Assembly: GCA_015179125.1 (NCBI GenBank)
Contig: WHVA01000121.1
Location: forward strand, 124,001-188,000
From: Gautieria morchelliformis
Lineage: Eukaryota > Basidiomycota > Agaricomycetes > Gomphales > Gomphaceae
Length of the DNA stretch: 64,000 nt
Direction: 5' to 3'
Each line of letters begins with the position of its first letter. Positions within the stretch are counted from its first letter, which is position 1. This document shows positions 54,589-64,000 of the stretch, piece after piece. The translations under genes and the position numbers were made by a program. The notes beneath the pieces are model-generated. The model had not been told where the DNA came from, made no database searches, and saw only the letters and a list, made by a program, of their open reading frames with translations.

Positions 54589-56013
54589 TGCAGTGAGGAG
54601 CAGCGGAAGACTAAACAGCTCATACAGACATGTTGTTCTGGCCCCCATCCACTGCTTGCAGAAGAGGATTTGGAGGCGGAATTCGAACCAGCTCCCACTT
54701 CCAATTCTGATTTCGATTCCGACATCATCCAACTTGGCTCGGAAGACACTCTGGTGGAGGGCGAGCGCTTGCTGTACATAGACCTTCTGCCGGAAGCAGA
54801 ACACGTCTGTGCCATCAGAAATATTTTGCAGCACCTCGCAAAAGCCTCCAGGAGGCATTATAAAGTGGAGGTGGAAATTCCGGAGTAGCTGCGGCAGTTA
54901 GAGGATGTCTTTGCCAAGGAGTCGTTTGATGCCCTGCCTCCACGGAAGCTGTGGGACCATGCCATCAAGTTGGAGCCTGGGTCAAATCCCACCAACTGCA
55001 AGGTCTACCTGCTGTCACCCAAGGAGCAGGTAGAGCTCGATGCATTCCTTGCGGAAAACCTCCATACAGGGAGGGTCCGCCCCTCCAAGTCACCCATGGC
55101 ATCTCCGGTGTTCTTCATCAAGAAGAAGGACGGCTCGCTCAGACTTGTGCAGGATTACCGGGCCTTGAATGCGATCACGATCAAGAACCGGTACCCCATT
55201 CCACTCATTTCCAAACTGATCACACAACTCCGTGGGGCAAGGTACTTCACTAAGCTGGATGTCTGCTGGGGTTTCAACAATGTTTGGATCCATGAAGGAG
55301 ACGAGTGGAAGGCTGCATTCCTCACTAACCGAGGACTCTTTGAGCCACAGGTCATGTTCTTTGGCCTCACCAACAGTCCTGCCACATTCCAGACGATGAT
55401 GAATGACATCTTCCATGACATAATAGCAGAAGGGGTTGTCTGCATCTACCTCAATGACATCCTCATCTCACAAAAACAATCCTGGAACATCGGGAGTTTG
55501 TGCGGAGAGTGCTGGAACAGCTCTGGGAATACAACCTGTGCCTCAAGCCAGAGAAGTGCAAATTTGAGCGGACACGGATAGAGTATCTTGGGGTGATCGT
55601 GTTGGAAGGAAAGGTGGAAATGGACCCAGTCAAAGTTTCCGGTGTGTCGGAATGGCCTGTGCTGCAGAACAAGAAGGAAGTCCAGTCCTTCATTGGGTTT
55701 GTCAATTTCTACCAGCGGTTCATCAAGGACTTCTCCTGACATGCCCGTGCCCTCTTCAACCCCACCAAGAAGGACATTGGATGGCGGTGGGGGGAGCCGG
55801 AGCAGGCCTCCTTTGACAAACTCAAGGAGCTGATCACTTCTGCCCCGGTCCTGATCTTTCCCGACAACTCTTGCCCTCATCGAGTCGAAGCGGATTCTTC
55901 TGATGCACCCACTGGAGCAGTCTTGTCACAGCAGTCATCAGAAGATGGTAGCAGGTGGCATCCGATGGCCTTCTTCTCCAAGAGCCTTAGTCATGTGGAG
56001 CGGAATTATGAGA

Positions 56014-56123
56014 TGAGAACTCACCAGTGATGCCTAAGTCGTCTGCTAGTCGAAGATGGAAATCTCCAAGAGAAGGCTTAAGACGATGACCCCAGCGAGG
56101 TCAAGTTTGCACAAGATGGACGA
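56014..56123. repeat. Fragment of the 1594-bp LTR family
   Basis: Matches 51479-51589 (ACTCACCAGTGATGCCTAAG...TTTGCACAAGATGGACG) with scattered differences. It joins the broken RNase H of G2 copy 1 on the left, through the short shared sequence ATGAG, and an inverted G2 LTR on the right. Confidence 0.8.
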
Positions 56124-56613
56124 TGTAAGGGCAACCCTGGCTGGTTGTGGAGATCACACTACCACACAACTGACAAGGGGAAATCCAAAGTATGTATAAA
56201 TGAACAGAGTATACAAGAGAGGGGATTCTCACCTGACAAGGGGAAATCCAAAGAGAAAAGTCTAAGGACCCCCAATGTCAGCGAGCCCGTATTATACTAC
56301 GCTGCGCAGCCAGGGACAACACTTGGCACCCGCCATCAACCCTGAATCTCCCTGACCACCCTGACCCTTGATCGACCCTTGATGCCACCTATTACGCGAG
56401 TCGCTTGATTTCCGACACTGTTCCAAGAGTGGAAGTCGGAAATTGGAGTGGAACTGGCAAGGCGAACAGAACTGGTGGAAGTTCTCCCAGAAGCAGAATC
56501 ATTTCCGAAAGCGGAGGCGGAGATGCAATCGGAACCGGAAGCGGAGTCGGAAATGGAGTCGGAACTGGATGTGGTGTCGGAACTGGAAATGGAAAACAGG
56601 GTGTCCCCTGACA
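56124..56613 (-). repeat. Inverted G2 LTR (solo)
   Basis: 490 bp, TGTAAGGGCAACC...GTCCCCTGACA on the plus strand. It is the reverse orientation of the G2 LTR that starts 85 bp further right at 56699. No matching target duplication is seen (GGACG/GACGA on the left, CATTC on the right). Confidence 0.92.
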
Positions 56614-56698
56614 CATTCCACTATTCGACTCCTTATGGCCCCTAACGAGTCCTCCTCTCTCTCTGTGCTCATCGAGCGAACGCGGGTCAAGCTGAAGG

Positions 56699-57175
56699 TG
56701 TCAGGGGACACCCTGTTTTCCATTTCCAGTTCCGACACCACACCCAGTTCCGACTCATTTCCGACTCCGCTTCTGGTTCCGATTGCATCTCCGCCTCCGC
56801 TTTCAGAAATGATTCCGCTTCTGGGAGAACTTCCACCAGTTCTGTTCACCTTGCCAGTTCCACTCCAATTTCTGACTTCCACTCTCGGAACAGTGTCGGA
56901 AATCAAGTGACTCACGTAATAGGTGGCATCAAGGGTCGATCAAGGGTCAGGGAGATGCAGGGTTGGCGGGTGCCAAGTGTTGTCCCTGGCTGTGCAGCGT
57001 AGTATAATACGGGCTCGCTGACATTGGGGGTCCTTAGACTTTTCTCTTTGGATTTCCCCTTGTCAGGTGAGAATCCCCTCTCTTGTATACTCTGTTCATT
57101 TATACATACTTTGGATTTCCCCTTGTCAGTTGTGTGGTAGTGTGATCTCCACAACCAGCCAGGGTTGCCCTTACA
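56699..57175 (+). repeat. G2 copy 2 5' LTR with promoter and self-primer region
   Basis: 477 bp. TATAATAC at 57003 lies 33 nt before AGACTTTTCT (57036-57045), the predicted RNA 5' end. Confidence 0.93.
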
Positions 57176-57177
57176 GC

Positions 57178-57187
57178 AGAAAAGTCT
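57178..57187 (+). other. G2 self-primer binding site
   Basis: AGAAAAGTCT, two bases after the 5' LTR, is the exact complement of AGACTTTTCT at 57036-57045. Copy 1 shows a decayed version (AGAAAGTCT and AGGCTTTTCT). Confidence 0.65.
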
Positions 57188-57362
57188 CTCCCCTAGAGGA
57201 CCGACGGTCGTACTGCGCATTGCATTCGCCATAGGTGCGTTCGGAATCGGAGACGGCGACTCGGAGATCGCAACCTCTTCCACGCACACGGTATATGACA
57301 GCCCCTCTTCTTACGTTGAGCTCCCAACCCCGGAAATCCCGTCCCATATTTCCCCTTCTGAC

Positions 57363-60300
57363 ATGGATCCGGAGGATCGCCTTCGGAATATGGAGGAGGA
57401 ATTGACGCGGAACCGGATGAAGACCGACACGATTGAAACAGCCTTACAAACGATTTTGGCTAAGTTAGATATTCCACAAGGTGGTGGAAATGCAATGCTG
57501 GATGAGCCGGATTTCGGAAAAGCGGAACTGGCGGAAGAGAGGATGTCTGTGAAGTTGGCAAAGGTCAAACCCACAACTCCAGCGGACTTTGACGGAGATC
57601 GGGAGAAGGGACGCGCATTCTTCAACACATGCAGCATCTACTTCGCAATTGTCGGAGACCTCTTTCCGAACGACCGGGCTCAGATTCACTGGGCATTGTC
57701 CTTTTTCAAGTCGGATCGCGCAGCCCGTTTTGCAAACAAGGTGATCCGACTTGAAGCAAAGGGCAAGGGGAACTACTTCCGAGACTGGGACGCCTTCGAG
57801 AAAACATTTTCCGACCAGTTCTGCCCGAAGAATGAGCAGCTCACAGCCCTTACGAAGCTTGAGGGGACCAGCTGGTACCAGGCCAAGGATCCGGTCAATG
57901 ACTACATTGACCGCTTCCAGGAGCTCATCGACCTTGCGGAGTATGACGATGACAAGACGATCGTCATCAAATTCTGACGAGGGCTTGATCCGACACTCCA
58001 GAACCAAGTTGCGCTGCTTGGGGATGGAGCTCCGGATTTCGATGACCCGGAAGGGTGGTACCAAGCTGCGCGGAGGGTGTCCCGAAACAGGGAAGCAAAC
58101 GAGGCCTTTGTGGAGACAAACTGGAACATGACACGCAGTTCCGCTCGTCCTACTCCACCCGTGCCAAAACCTGGAAGTGCATTCATTCCCACACGGAAAA
58201 TATTTCCGACGGTTGCTCCGCCCACTCCTATTAGGAACCCTAGCCCCCCTCCCTCGAAGAGTGGCCCTGCCCCGATGGATGTTGACTGCATGCGCGGAAA
58301 AGGCCACGGAACCATCACCTGCTTCCGATGCTGACGACCAGGCCACTATGCCCGTGAGTGCCCCCAGCCTTTGACATCCGGCTTATGACCACAGAGGAGA
58401 AGCTTGAGCTCCTTCCAGAGTTCCTCGCACTCGCAGACATAAGCGGAGTGCCCACTGCGGAAGGAATTTCCGAAAATGCGGAACATGGCGTATCGGAAGT
58501 GGAAGATGCGTCGGATTTTGGATTCTTCCGACACAGCTACCGGAGCAGTCTTGTCACAACAGTCATCGGAAGATGATGGGGGATGGCATCCGATTGCCTT
58601 CTTCTCTAAAAGCCTTAGTCTGGTCGAGCGGAACTATGAGATCCACAACAAGGAGATGCTGGCAATCATCCGAGCGCTGGAGGAGTGGCGACACTTCCGC
58701 GAGGGTGCTCTGTCCCATTTGAGATCTGGACAGACCACAAGAACCTCGAGTATTTCCGCACATCTAAGAAGTTGAACCGATGACAAGCACGGTGGTCCCT
58801 ACACCTGTCCCGGTTCGACTTCATGCTCCGCCACCGCCCCGGCCGCACCATGGGCAAGCCCGATGCCCTATCCCGCCGTGCAGATCATGGAAGCGGAAGT
58901 GGAGACAACGCGGATATGACACTGCTCCGCCCTAGTCTCTTTGCAATCCGTGCCCTAGAGGGAGTGACTGCAGTTGGGGTGGAAGCGGAAATGCTCCAGG
59001 ACATCCGGAGGCAGTACCGGAATGGAGAGAAGGAGGAGTCGGTGGTGAAGGCAGTGGAGGAACTTCAGAAAGGGCACTCACGGTCTGTACGGGCAGCGGA
59101 ATGGTCGGAACATGATGGACTGCTCCACTTCAGAGGCAAGGTCTATGTTCCAGGTGGGGCGGACCTCCGCCGCTGCATCGTGTCCCAGCACCATGACACA
59201 CGGGTCGCTGGGCATGCTGGCAGGTGGAAGGCGCTGGAGTTAGTGGCTCGGAATTACTGGTGGCCTCAGATGTCCCGCTACATTGGACAGTACGTGAAGA
59301 CATGTGACCTTTGTCTCCGAACCAAAGCACAATGACATCCGCCCGTCGGAGAACTTGTTCCGCTCCCGATTCCCGAATCCCACTCGGACACCATCAGTGT
59401 CGACTTCATCGTTGAACTCCCAGAGTCTCATGGCTACGACGCGATCATGAACGTCGTGGATTCGGTAAGCAAGGTGTCCCACTTCATTCCAATGCACACG
59501 ACGATCACAGCCCTCGGAGCGGCCCACCTGTTCCCTGCACATGTCTGGAAGTTGCATGGGCTCCCGAAGCAAGTTGTTTCCGACCGAGGTCCGCAGTTTG
59601 TCGCGGAACTGACTCGGGAGCTCTATCGCCTGCTCGGCATAAAGCTGGCTACCACCACAGCGTACCATCTGCAGGGTGACGGACAGACGGAACGGGTCAA
59701 TCAGGAATTGGAGCAATATCTCCGCCTCTTTGTCAATGAGAGGAAGGATGACTGGGATGAGTTACTTCCACTGGCGGAATTCCAATACAACAACCATGTC
59801 CATTCCGCCACACAACAGACTCCCTTCATGCTTGACTCCGGACGACACCCGCGGATGGGCTTCGAACCACGCCCGGCTGACTCCCGACTCGAGACGGTCA
59901 ATGAGTTCCATGACCGCATGGACTCCACCCTTTCGGAAGCCAAGTCAGCCCTTGCGAAGGCCAAGGATGACATGGCAAGGTACTACAAACAACGCCGGGT
60001 TCCTGCCCCGGAGTACCAAGTTGGAGACAAGGTGTATCTAGATGCAAGTGACATCCGCACCACACGCCCTTCGCAGAAGCTTGCCCACCGCTACCTTGGG
60101 CCCTTCACAGTGACGCGGAGGGTTGGACGGAATGCATACCGCCTCCGACTTCCGATGTCCATGTCCCGCCTCCACCCCGTCTTCAACGTGGTGAAGTTAC
60201 TCCCTATGCTTGAGGACCCAATTCCAGGTCGGAAGGCTCGTCCGCCACCTCCGCCGGAAATTGTAGATGGGGAAGAGCACTATGTGGTGGAACGGATCCT

Positions 60301-60521
60301 GGACAACCGGTTTGTGCAAGGACGACCCCAATTCCTCGTCAAATGGGAAGGGAATGGGTACGAGGAGAATTCGTGGGTCCCGGAGCAAGATGTTTCCGCT
60401 CCAGACAAACTCCATGAGTTCTATAGGACACACCCCGGTGCCCCTCGCCGAATCCGCTCGCTGGCATTTCAATCCCTCGTGTCCCGTGCTTCGAGGACGC
60501 AGCACGCTAGAGGGGGGGTGA
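57363..60521 (+). pseudogene. G2 copy 2 gag / RNase H / integrase / chromodomain remnant
   Basis: Gag from ATG 57363 (MDPEDRLRNMEEEL) carries TGA codons at 57975 and 58332, both at Arg positions of the family, and one lost base near 58366. At ~58518 gag jumps directly into RNase H (SDTATGAVLSQQSS...NYEIHNKEMLAIIRALEEW), so protease and RT are gone. The shared GGATT at the junction suggests microhomology-mediated deletion. Integrase: HHDTRVAGHAG, CDLCLRTK, SDRGPQFVAEL, GDGQTERVNQELE. The GPY/F-type part is AHRYLGPFTV and the chromodomain is HYVVERILDNRF...FLVKWEGNGYEENSW. A TGA at 59333 (Arg position) splits integrase. Confidence 0.88.
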
Positions 60522-61748
60522 TGTCAGGGGACACCCTGTTTTCCATTTCCAGTTCCGACACCACACCCAGTTCCGACTCCATTTCCGACTCCGCTTCCGG
60601 TTCCGATTGCATCTCCGCCTCTGCTTTCGGAAATGATTGTAGTTTTATACTAGGAATGATATCAAGAACGATTGATTTAATCTCTTGGTTGTGAGATAAA
60701 TCGAGTGAGATTTTGGAGTAGACAGGTATATCTGCGCGCACAATATCTATGCGTGTCTTATGATTTTAGTGCCGACTAGAAATTCTACTACGGAGTGTGG
60801 GGTGAAATGAGGTGCTATTTCACTGCTGTATTATTGTACATGGGGTCACGTATTTATTTGTTACTAGTGGCGCTTGGCGGTCAAGGGATTGGTGATGTGA
60901 TACTAAAGGGATGGTGGAATGGGGCGAGCGGCGCACATGTAACGATAGGGGAGACGACGTGTGTTGAATAGATTGGGCTTGGAGATGGAGTGTAAAATAG
61001 GATGCGGGAACGGGAGTTTAGTGAAGGATAGGGGGCATAGTCTGGGTATGGGCAGGGTCGGCTCAACGTGTCGCGTCCCTTGATTGGGTCACGTGACTGA
61101 TGGAAAGCTCGTGATTCGGGATGGATTCGGTGTTCTTGGATGACGTTTCGGGTGTTGATAATCGTGGTAACGCGTGATACGTATCCCTGTGGCATCGGGG
61201 AAGTTGGGGGGTGTGATCGGGTCAATTTGAGTGGGTATATGATGATCCGGCGGTCTCGGGTACTAGTGCCGTAGTGCGTATATTCCGAGAGAGGGGTTAT
61301 CGGAGTATTGGTCGTGATATGGGGTTGTGTTTTAATATGTCAATATTGTTTTCTTTAATACTTTCAACAATGATTCCGCTTCTGGGAGAACTTCCACCAG
61401 TTCTGTTCGCCTTGCCAGTTCCACTCCAATTTCCAACTTCCACTCTCGGAACAGTGTCGGAAATCAAGCGACTCACGTAATAGGTGGCATCAAGGGTCAA
61501 TCAAGGGTCAGGGTGGTCAGGGAGATGCAGGGTTGATGGCGGGTGCCAAGTGTTGTCCCTGGCTGTGCAGCGTAGTATAATACGGGCTCGCTGACATTGG
61601 GGGTCCTTAGACTTTTCTCTTTGGATTTCCCCTTGTCAGGTGAGAATCCCCTCTCCTGTATACTCTGTTCATTTATACATACTTTGGATTTCCCCTTGTC
61701 AGTTGTGTGGTAGTGTGATCTCCACAACCAGCCAGGGTTGCCCTTACA
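60522..61748 (+). repeat. G2 copy 2 3' LTR, interrupted
   Basis: The LTR runs 60522..60637, is interrupted by a 732-bp solo LTR plus duplication, and continues 61375..61748. Joined, it matches the 5' LTR over its full length. Confidence 0.92.
60638..61369. mobile_element. 732-bp solo LTR inside the G2 copy 2 3' LTR
   Basis: Bounded by TGTAGTTTTA...TTTCAACA and flanked by the 5-bp duplication ATGAT (60633-60637 and 61370-61374). No protein-coding sequence. The parent family is not otherwise present in the window. Confidence 0.82.
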
Positions 61749-63124
61749 GAAGGTTCGTCCTGACCTTCGGGGAGCCTTGCGCGAAGAGGTGGAGCAGTGG
61801 GCTGCCGAGGCTGAAGAACTCCAGGTAAGAGAGCTCCCTTATCAAGGATTTCGCTGACCACCCCATCACAGGCCGAGCTGCGTGCCACATTGCATGTTGA
61901 AGTGATCGTGGATCCCGACTTCGAACGTCCGTCGGAAGTGGACGACCTGGTGAGGGAGGTGAAGGAAGCGAAAGAGTGGCTCAGGAGTGTGGGTTTCTTA
62001 GTTAGCCCAGAGTTCCTTGATGCCGGGATGAACGCGGTGTCAGAACCGATAGCGTCGCGAGGCCCGTCGAAGGAACCCGAGGTAGTGGGGGGTGCTACGA
62101 AGGAGCCCGGAGTCGAGGGGGACAGTATGCGGGAGTCTGAAAGTACGTGACACTTGTTTGTTCACTGGCCTCCTGACTTGAAGTTCTCTCGAAGATCCCG
62201 CTCACGCAGCTGAGCCTATCCCTGGATCACCTGGACAATCAGCCACAGTCCAGCCCGTGCGCATGAAACGGTGACCCATGTTCCTGTCGTCCGAAGACGA
62301 AGGCGAAAATACTCGGACTCCGAAGAAGGCTCGGAAGGAACGTGCTCAGAGTCTTTCGCCAGAGATTGTCACAGTTGAGCTGACTCCTGCCCACCGTCGC
62401 AAGGGTAGGGCGAATGCGCTGGTTACATAATCGGACAAGGTTCCACAATCGGTAGCGAAGCATGGTTACCCCAAGCATGTGTATTTGCTCGGCTGGCTGA
62501 TTTATAACGGGGTAAGCAGCATAGTTTTTTGTTGAAGTAATTCCCCCGCTGACTGTGTGCTTCTCCGTAGCACGAGGTACTGAAGAGGCCTGCGAAGTGT
62601 GGGTGATGCCTTCACTATGGTCACACCTGCAGTGGTGAGGCGGGGAAGATGTGTGGGCGATGCATTCGTGATCGCCAGGGCTGTGTCGCGGCAGAGGGTA
62701 AGTCTCCTCCTTTTCCATTCCTCCTACACCGTCCGAACTCATGTGGAGTCCTTGTCCCTCCTCTAGAGTACGTGGCAAAGGACGAAAAGGATGGTCGAGA
62801 GCCGGAGGTGAAAGAGCGAGGGTCGAAGGGGAAGAGCAAGGCGAAGGCGAAGGAAAAAGGGTCGACGACAGGTCCGTCCTCTATTTCGTCAAAGGGCGTC
62901 CTTGGTAAGCCTGTTGTGCCCCCCTTCCAAGCATCTTTGGCTGATTCTCAGATACCTCTGAAGGCACCCGAACATCTACGCTGGCCGGCGAGGAGAGAAT
63001 GGAGGAGCTGGTGGAGAGGTCGGAGGAGCTGATGAGGAGTGTGTCCCGGAAGTTGAACGATTTAAGCGGAGAGGTGTTAGAACTAGAGGGGGTCCAGGCG
63101 ATGATCAGGGAGCTAACGAAATAG

Positions 63125-63470
63125 AATAGAGTCTGTGATAATTTTTGTGTGAACATAGAAGCATTGTTTCTCTTGAAGCGCTAGATGGTGTCCTAAGCCT
63201 TAGGTCTCTTCGGGGACTTCGCGTGAAAGTAGGCGAAAGTGGCTATAAGAGAATCCAACTGGAGGTGGTGTTCGCGAAGTTGTGCGAAGAGCGCCGAGGT
63301 GATTGCCAAGTTTTCCGAATGTAGGGGTTGTGAGGGTTTGTATAATGCCTAAGCACTCATCCCCCCCTTTATGGTACACGTCGCCCCGACGGGTAAAATG
63401 CGTTGGGGTGGTTCGGGACGCTGTTGGAAGACAGAATGGTTCGCTATCCATGTCGGATGTCGAAGAGTAA
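63125..63470. other. Spacer before the terminal tandem repeat
   Basis: About 350 bp downstream of the Cys-rich pseudogene. No gene or known repeat is visible. Confidence 0.35.
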
Positions 63471-64000
63471 TAGAATGGTCCAATTGCCGTGTTTGGGGCG
63501 TGGCCCAAGGATAGCGGGGACGAATAGCGAGCAGCAATATGGAGGACTCGGCAGAGTGATGCTTGATAGGCTGTACGGGGGTAGTGAATAGTTTGCCGTC
63601 CACGGCGAACGTCTGCACGAAAACAGAAAGATTCGGGATAGGAAAGGGCAAAGAAAAGAAAAGACACCTGGTGGAAGGACCGAGGTGGGATAGAGTGGTC
63701 CAATCGCCATGTTCGGGGCGTAACCCAAGGATAGCAGGGACGAGTATAAAGCAGCGATATGGAGGACTCGGTAGAGTGATGCTCGATAGGCTTTTGCTGA
63801 GGTAGCGAATAGTTTGCCGTCCATGTTGAACGTCTGTGTGAAAACAGGAAGATTTGGGATAGGAAAGGGCAAAGAAAGAAACGACACCTGGTGGAAGGGC
63901 CAAGGTGTAATAGAGTGGTCCAATTGCCGTGTTTGGGGCATAACCCAAGGATAGCGGGGATGAGTTTTCGGAATGTGTGTTGAAGGTAACTAAAGAGTGT
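63471..64000. repeat. 220-bp tandem repeat running off the window
   Basis: Units begin at TAGA(A/G)TGGTC at 63471, 63691 and 63911, an exact 220-bp spacing. Shared blocks are CCCAAGGATAGC, ATATGGAGGACTCGG, GAATAGTTTGCCGTCCA and CACCTGGTGGAAGG. Copies differ by several percent. The repetitive ORFs on the minus strand are by-products. Confidence 0.88.

Larger units (their letters stand above)
50155..56013 (+). mobile_element. Gypsy G2 copy 1: 5' portion (LTR, gag, protease, RT, start of RNase H)
   Basis: A plus-strand Ty3/gypsy with a 484-bp 5' LTR. It is truncated in RNase H at ~56013, so it has no integrase and no 3' LTR. It was later invaded by a 1594-bp solo LTR (51160-52753) and a hairpin MITE (54221-54588). 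Confidence 0.88.
50816..56013 (+). pseudogene. G2 copy 1 gag-pol remnant
   Basis: Gag starts at the ATG near 50825 (MDPDDHLWNMEEEL), continues to 51159 and resumes at 52759. Its CCHC knuckle is CFQCRQPGHYAQEC. Protease: LVDCGATGQFMD and DIILGFTWLQEHNLEI, cut by the hairpin MITE. RT: SPVFFIKKKDGSLRLVQDYRALN. The catalytic box reads YLND where gypsy RTs have YxDD, so the enzyme would be inactive even without other damage. In-frame TGA codons (53037, 55737) stand where the related sequences have Arg, and a frameshift lies near 55476. RNase H stops after AFFSKSLSHVERNYE. Confidence 0.85.
56699..61748 (+). mobile_element. Gypsy G2 copy 2: both LTRs present, protease and RT deleted
   Basis: A plus-strand element with a perfect 5-bp target duplication GAAGG (56694-56698 and 61749-61753). 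The 5' LTR is 56699..57175. The 3' LTR is 60522..60637 plus 61375..61748, split by a solo LTR. A polypurine tract AGAGGGGGGGTGA precedes the 3' LTR. It is non-autonomous: gag is joined to RNase H-integrase-chromodomain through an internal deletion. Confidence 0.95.
56635..63124 (+). pseudogene. Cys-rich basidiomycete gene family member, split by gypsy G2 copy 2
   Basis: The start is at 56635 (MAPNESSSLSVLIERTRVKLK), in phase across the G2 target duplication into 61754 (VRPDLRGALREEVEQW). There is a short intron 61825..61871, then AELRATLHVEVIVDPDFERPSEVDD and a disordered charged region. The Cys-rich core follows (KCG*CLHYGHTC...MCGRCIRDRQGC at ~62595-62695). The C-terminal helix ends LELEGVQAMIRELTK with TAG at 63122-63124. 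Two in-frame stops remain: TAA near 62427 and TGA in the first Cys pair (probably from CGA). The family is common in Agaricomycetes as uncharacterised multi-copy genes. The Cys pattern suggests zinc binding; I assign no function. Confidence 0.65.

Noticed and set aside
63349-63948. Repetitive minus-strand ORFs of 165-199 residues
   Set aside because: They follow the 220-bp tandem repeat, overlap each other in several frames and have no domain.

Overview
The window looks like a mushroom-forming basidiomycete (Agaricomycete) genome segment. Host genes carry many 48-70 nt GT-AG introns, pack closely on both strands, and belong to standard fungal families. Retroelements are of fungal Ty1/copia and chromodomain Ty3/gypsy types. 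There is no sign of bacterial or viral sequence.

Positions 1-27100 are mostly ordinary gene space. In order they hold: the 3' end of a dynactin p62 gene (DCTN4), a CaaX-ended low-complexity protein, the glucosyltransferase ALG6, an 11-exon hotdog thioesterase, a divergent ribosomal-L1-domain biogenesis factor (UTP30/CIC1-like) whose start lies 52 bp away, and a large SH3/WW/RasGEF CDC25-like protein. A young, intact copia element (copia-1, 15597-20103) follows. It sits 217 bp upstream of the HUT1 nucleotide-sugar transporter. Next come a STYX-like pseudophosphatase, a Vip1-type RRM protein, and a Crinkler-header/kinase-like/transmembrane protein. I inferred all exon structures by hand from splice motifs, reading phase and family similarity.

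Positions 27424-40193 form one 12.8-kb DNA transposon. It has 111-112 bp terminal inverted repeats and a 6-bp target duplication (GGCTAT). It contains a decayed IS3EU-like integrase-type transposase, a Zn-ribbon gene, a GC-rich minisatellite and a BTB/POZ gene. The BTB gene is broken by a TA-flanked MITE and by a second copia element (copia-2) inserted at the edge of that MITE.

Positions 40610-63124 are a nested retroelement graveyard. They hold a decayed copia (copia-3), a frameshifted minus-strand chromodomain gypsy (G1), two defective copies of a second gypsy family (G2), an inverted G2 LTR, two solo LTRs of other families and a hairpin MITE. G2 copy 2 splits a Cys-rich pseudogene of a basidiomycete family. 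The window ends in a 220-bp tandem repeat.

The most interesting signals are: the cargo-carrying TIR element; a Tf1-like self-priming layout seen independently in both gypsy families; copia primer-binding sites matching the anticodon arm of initiator tRNA-Met, one of which supplies the gag start codon; recurrent CGA-to-TGA stops pointing to CpG decay; the Crinkler/kinase/TM architecture; and a STYX homologue that keeps Cys but has lost the catalytic Arg.
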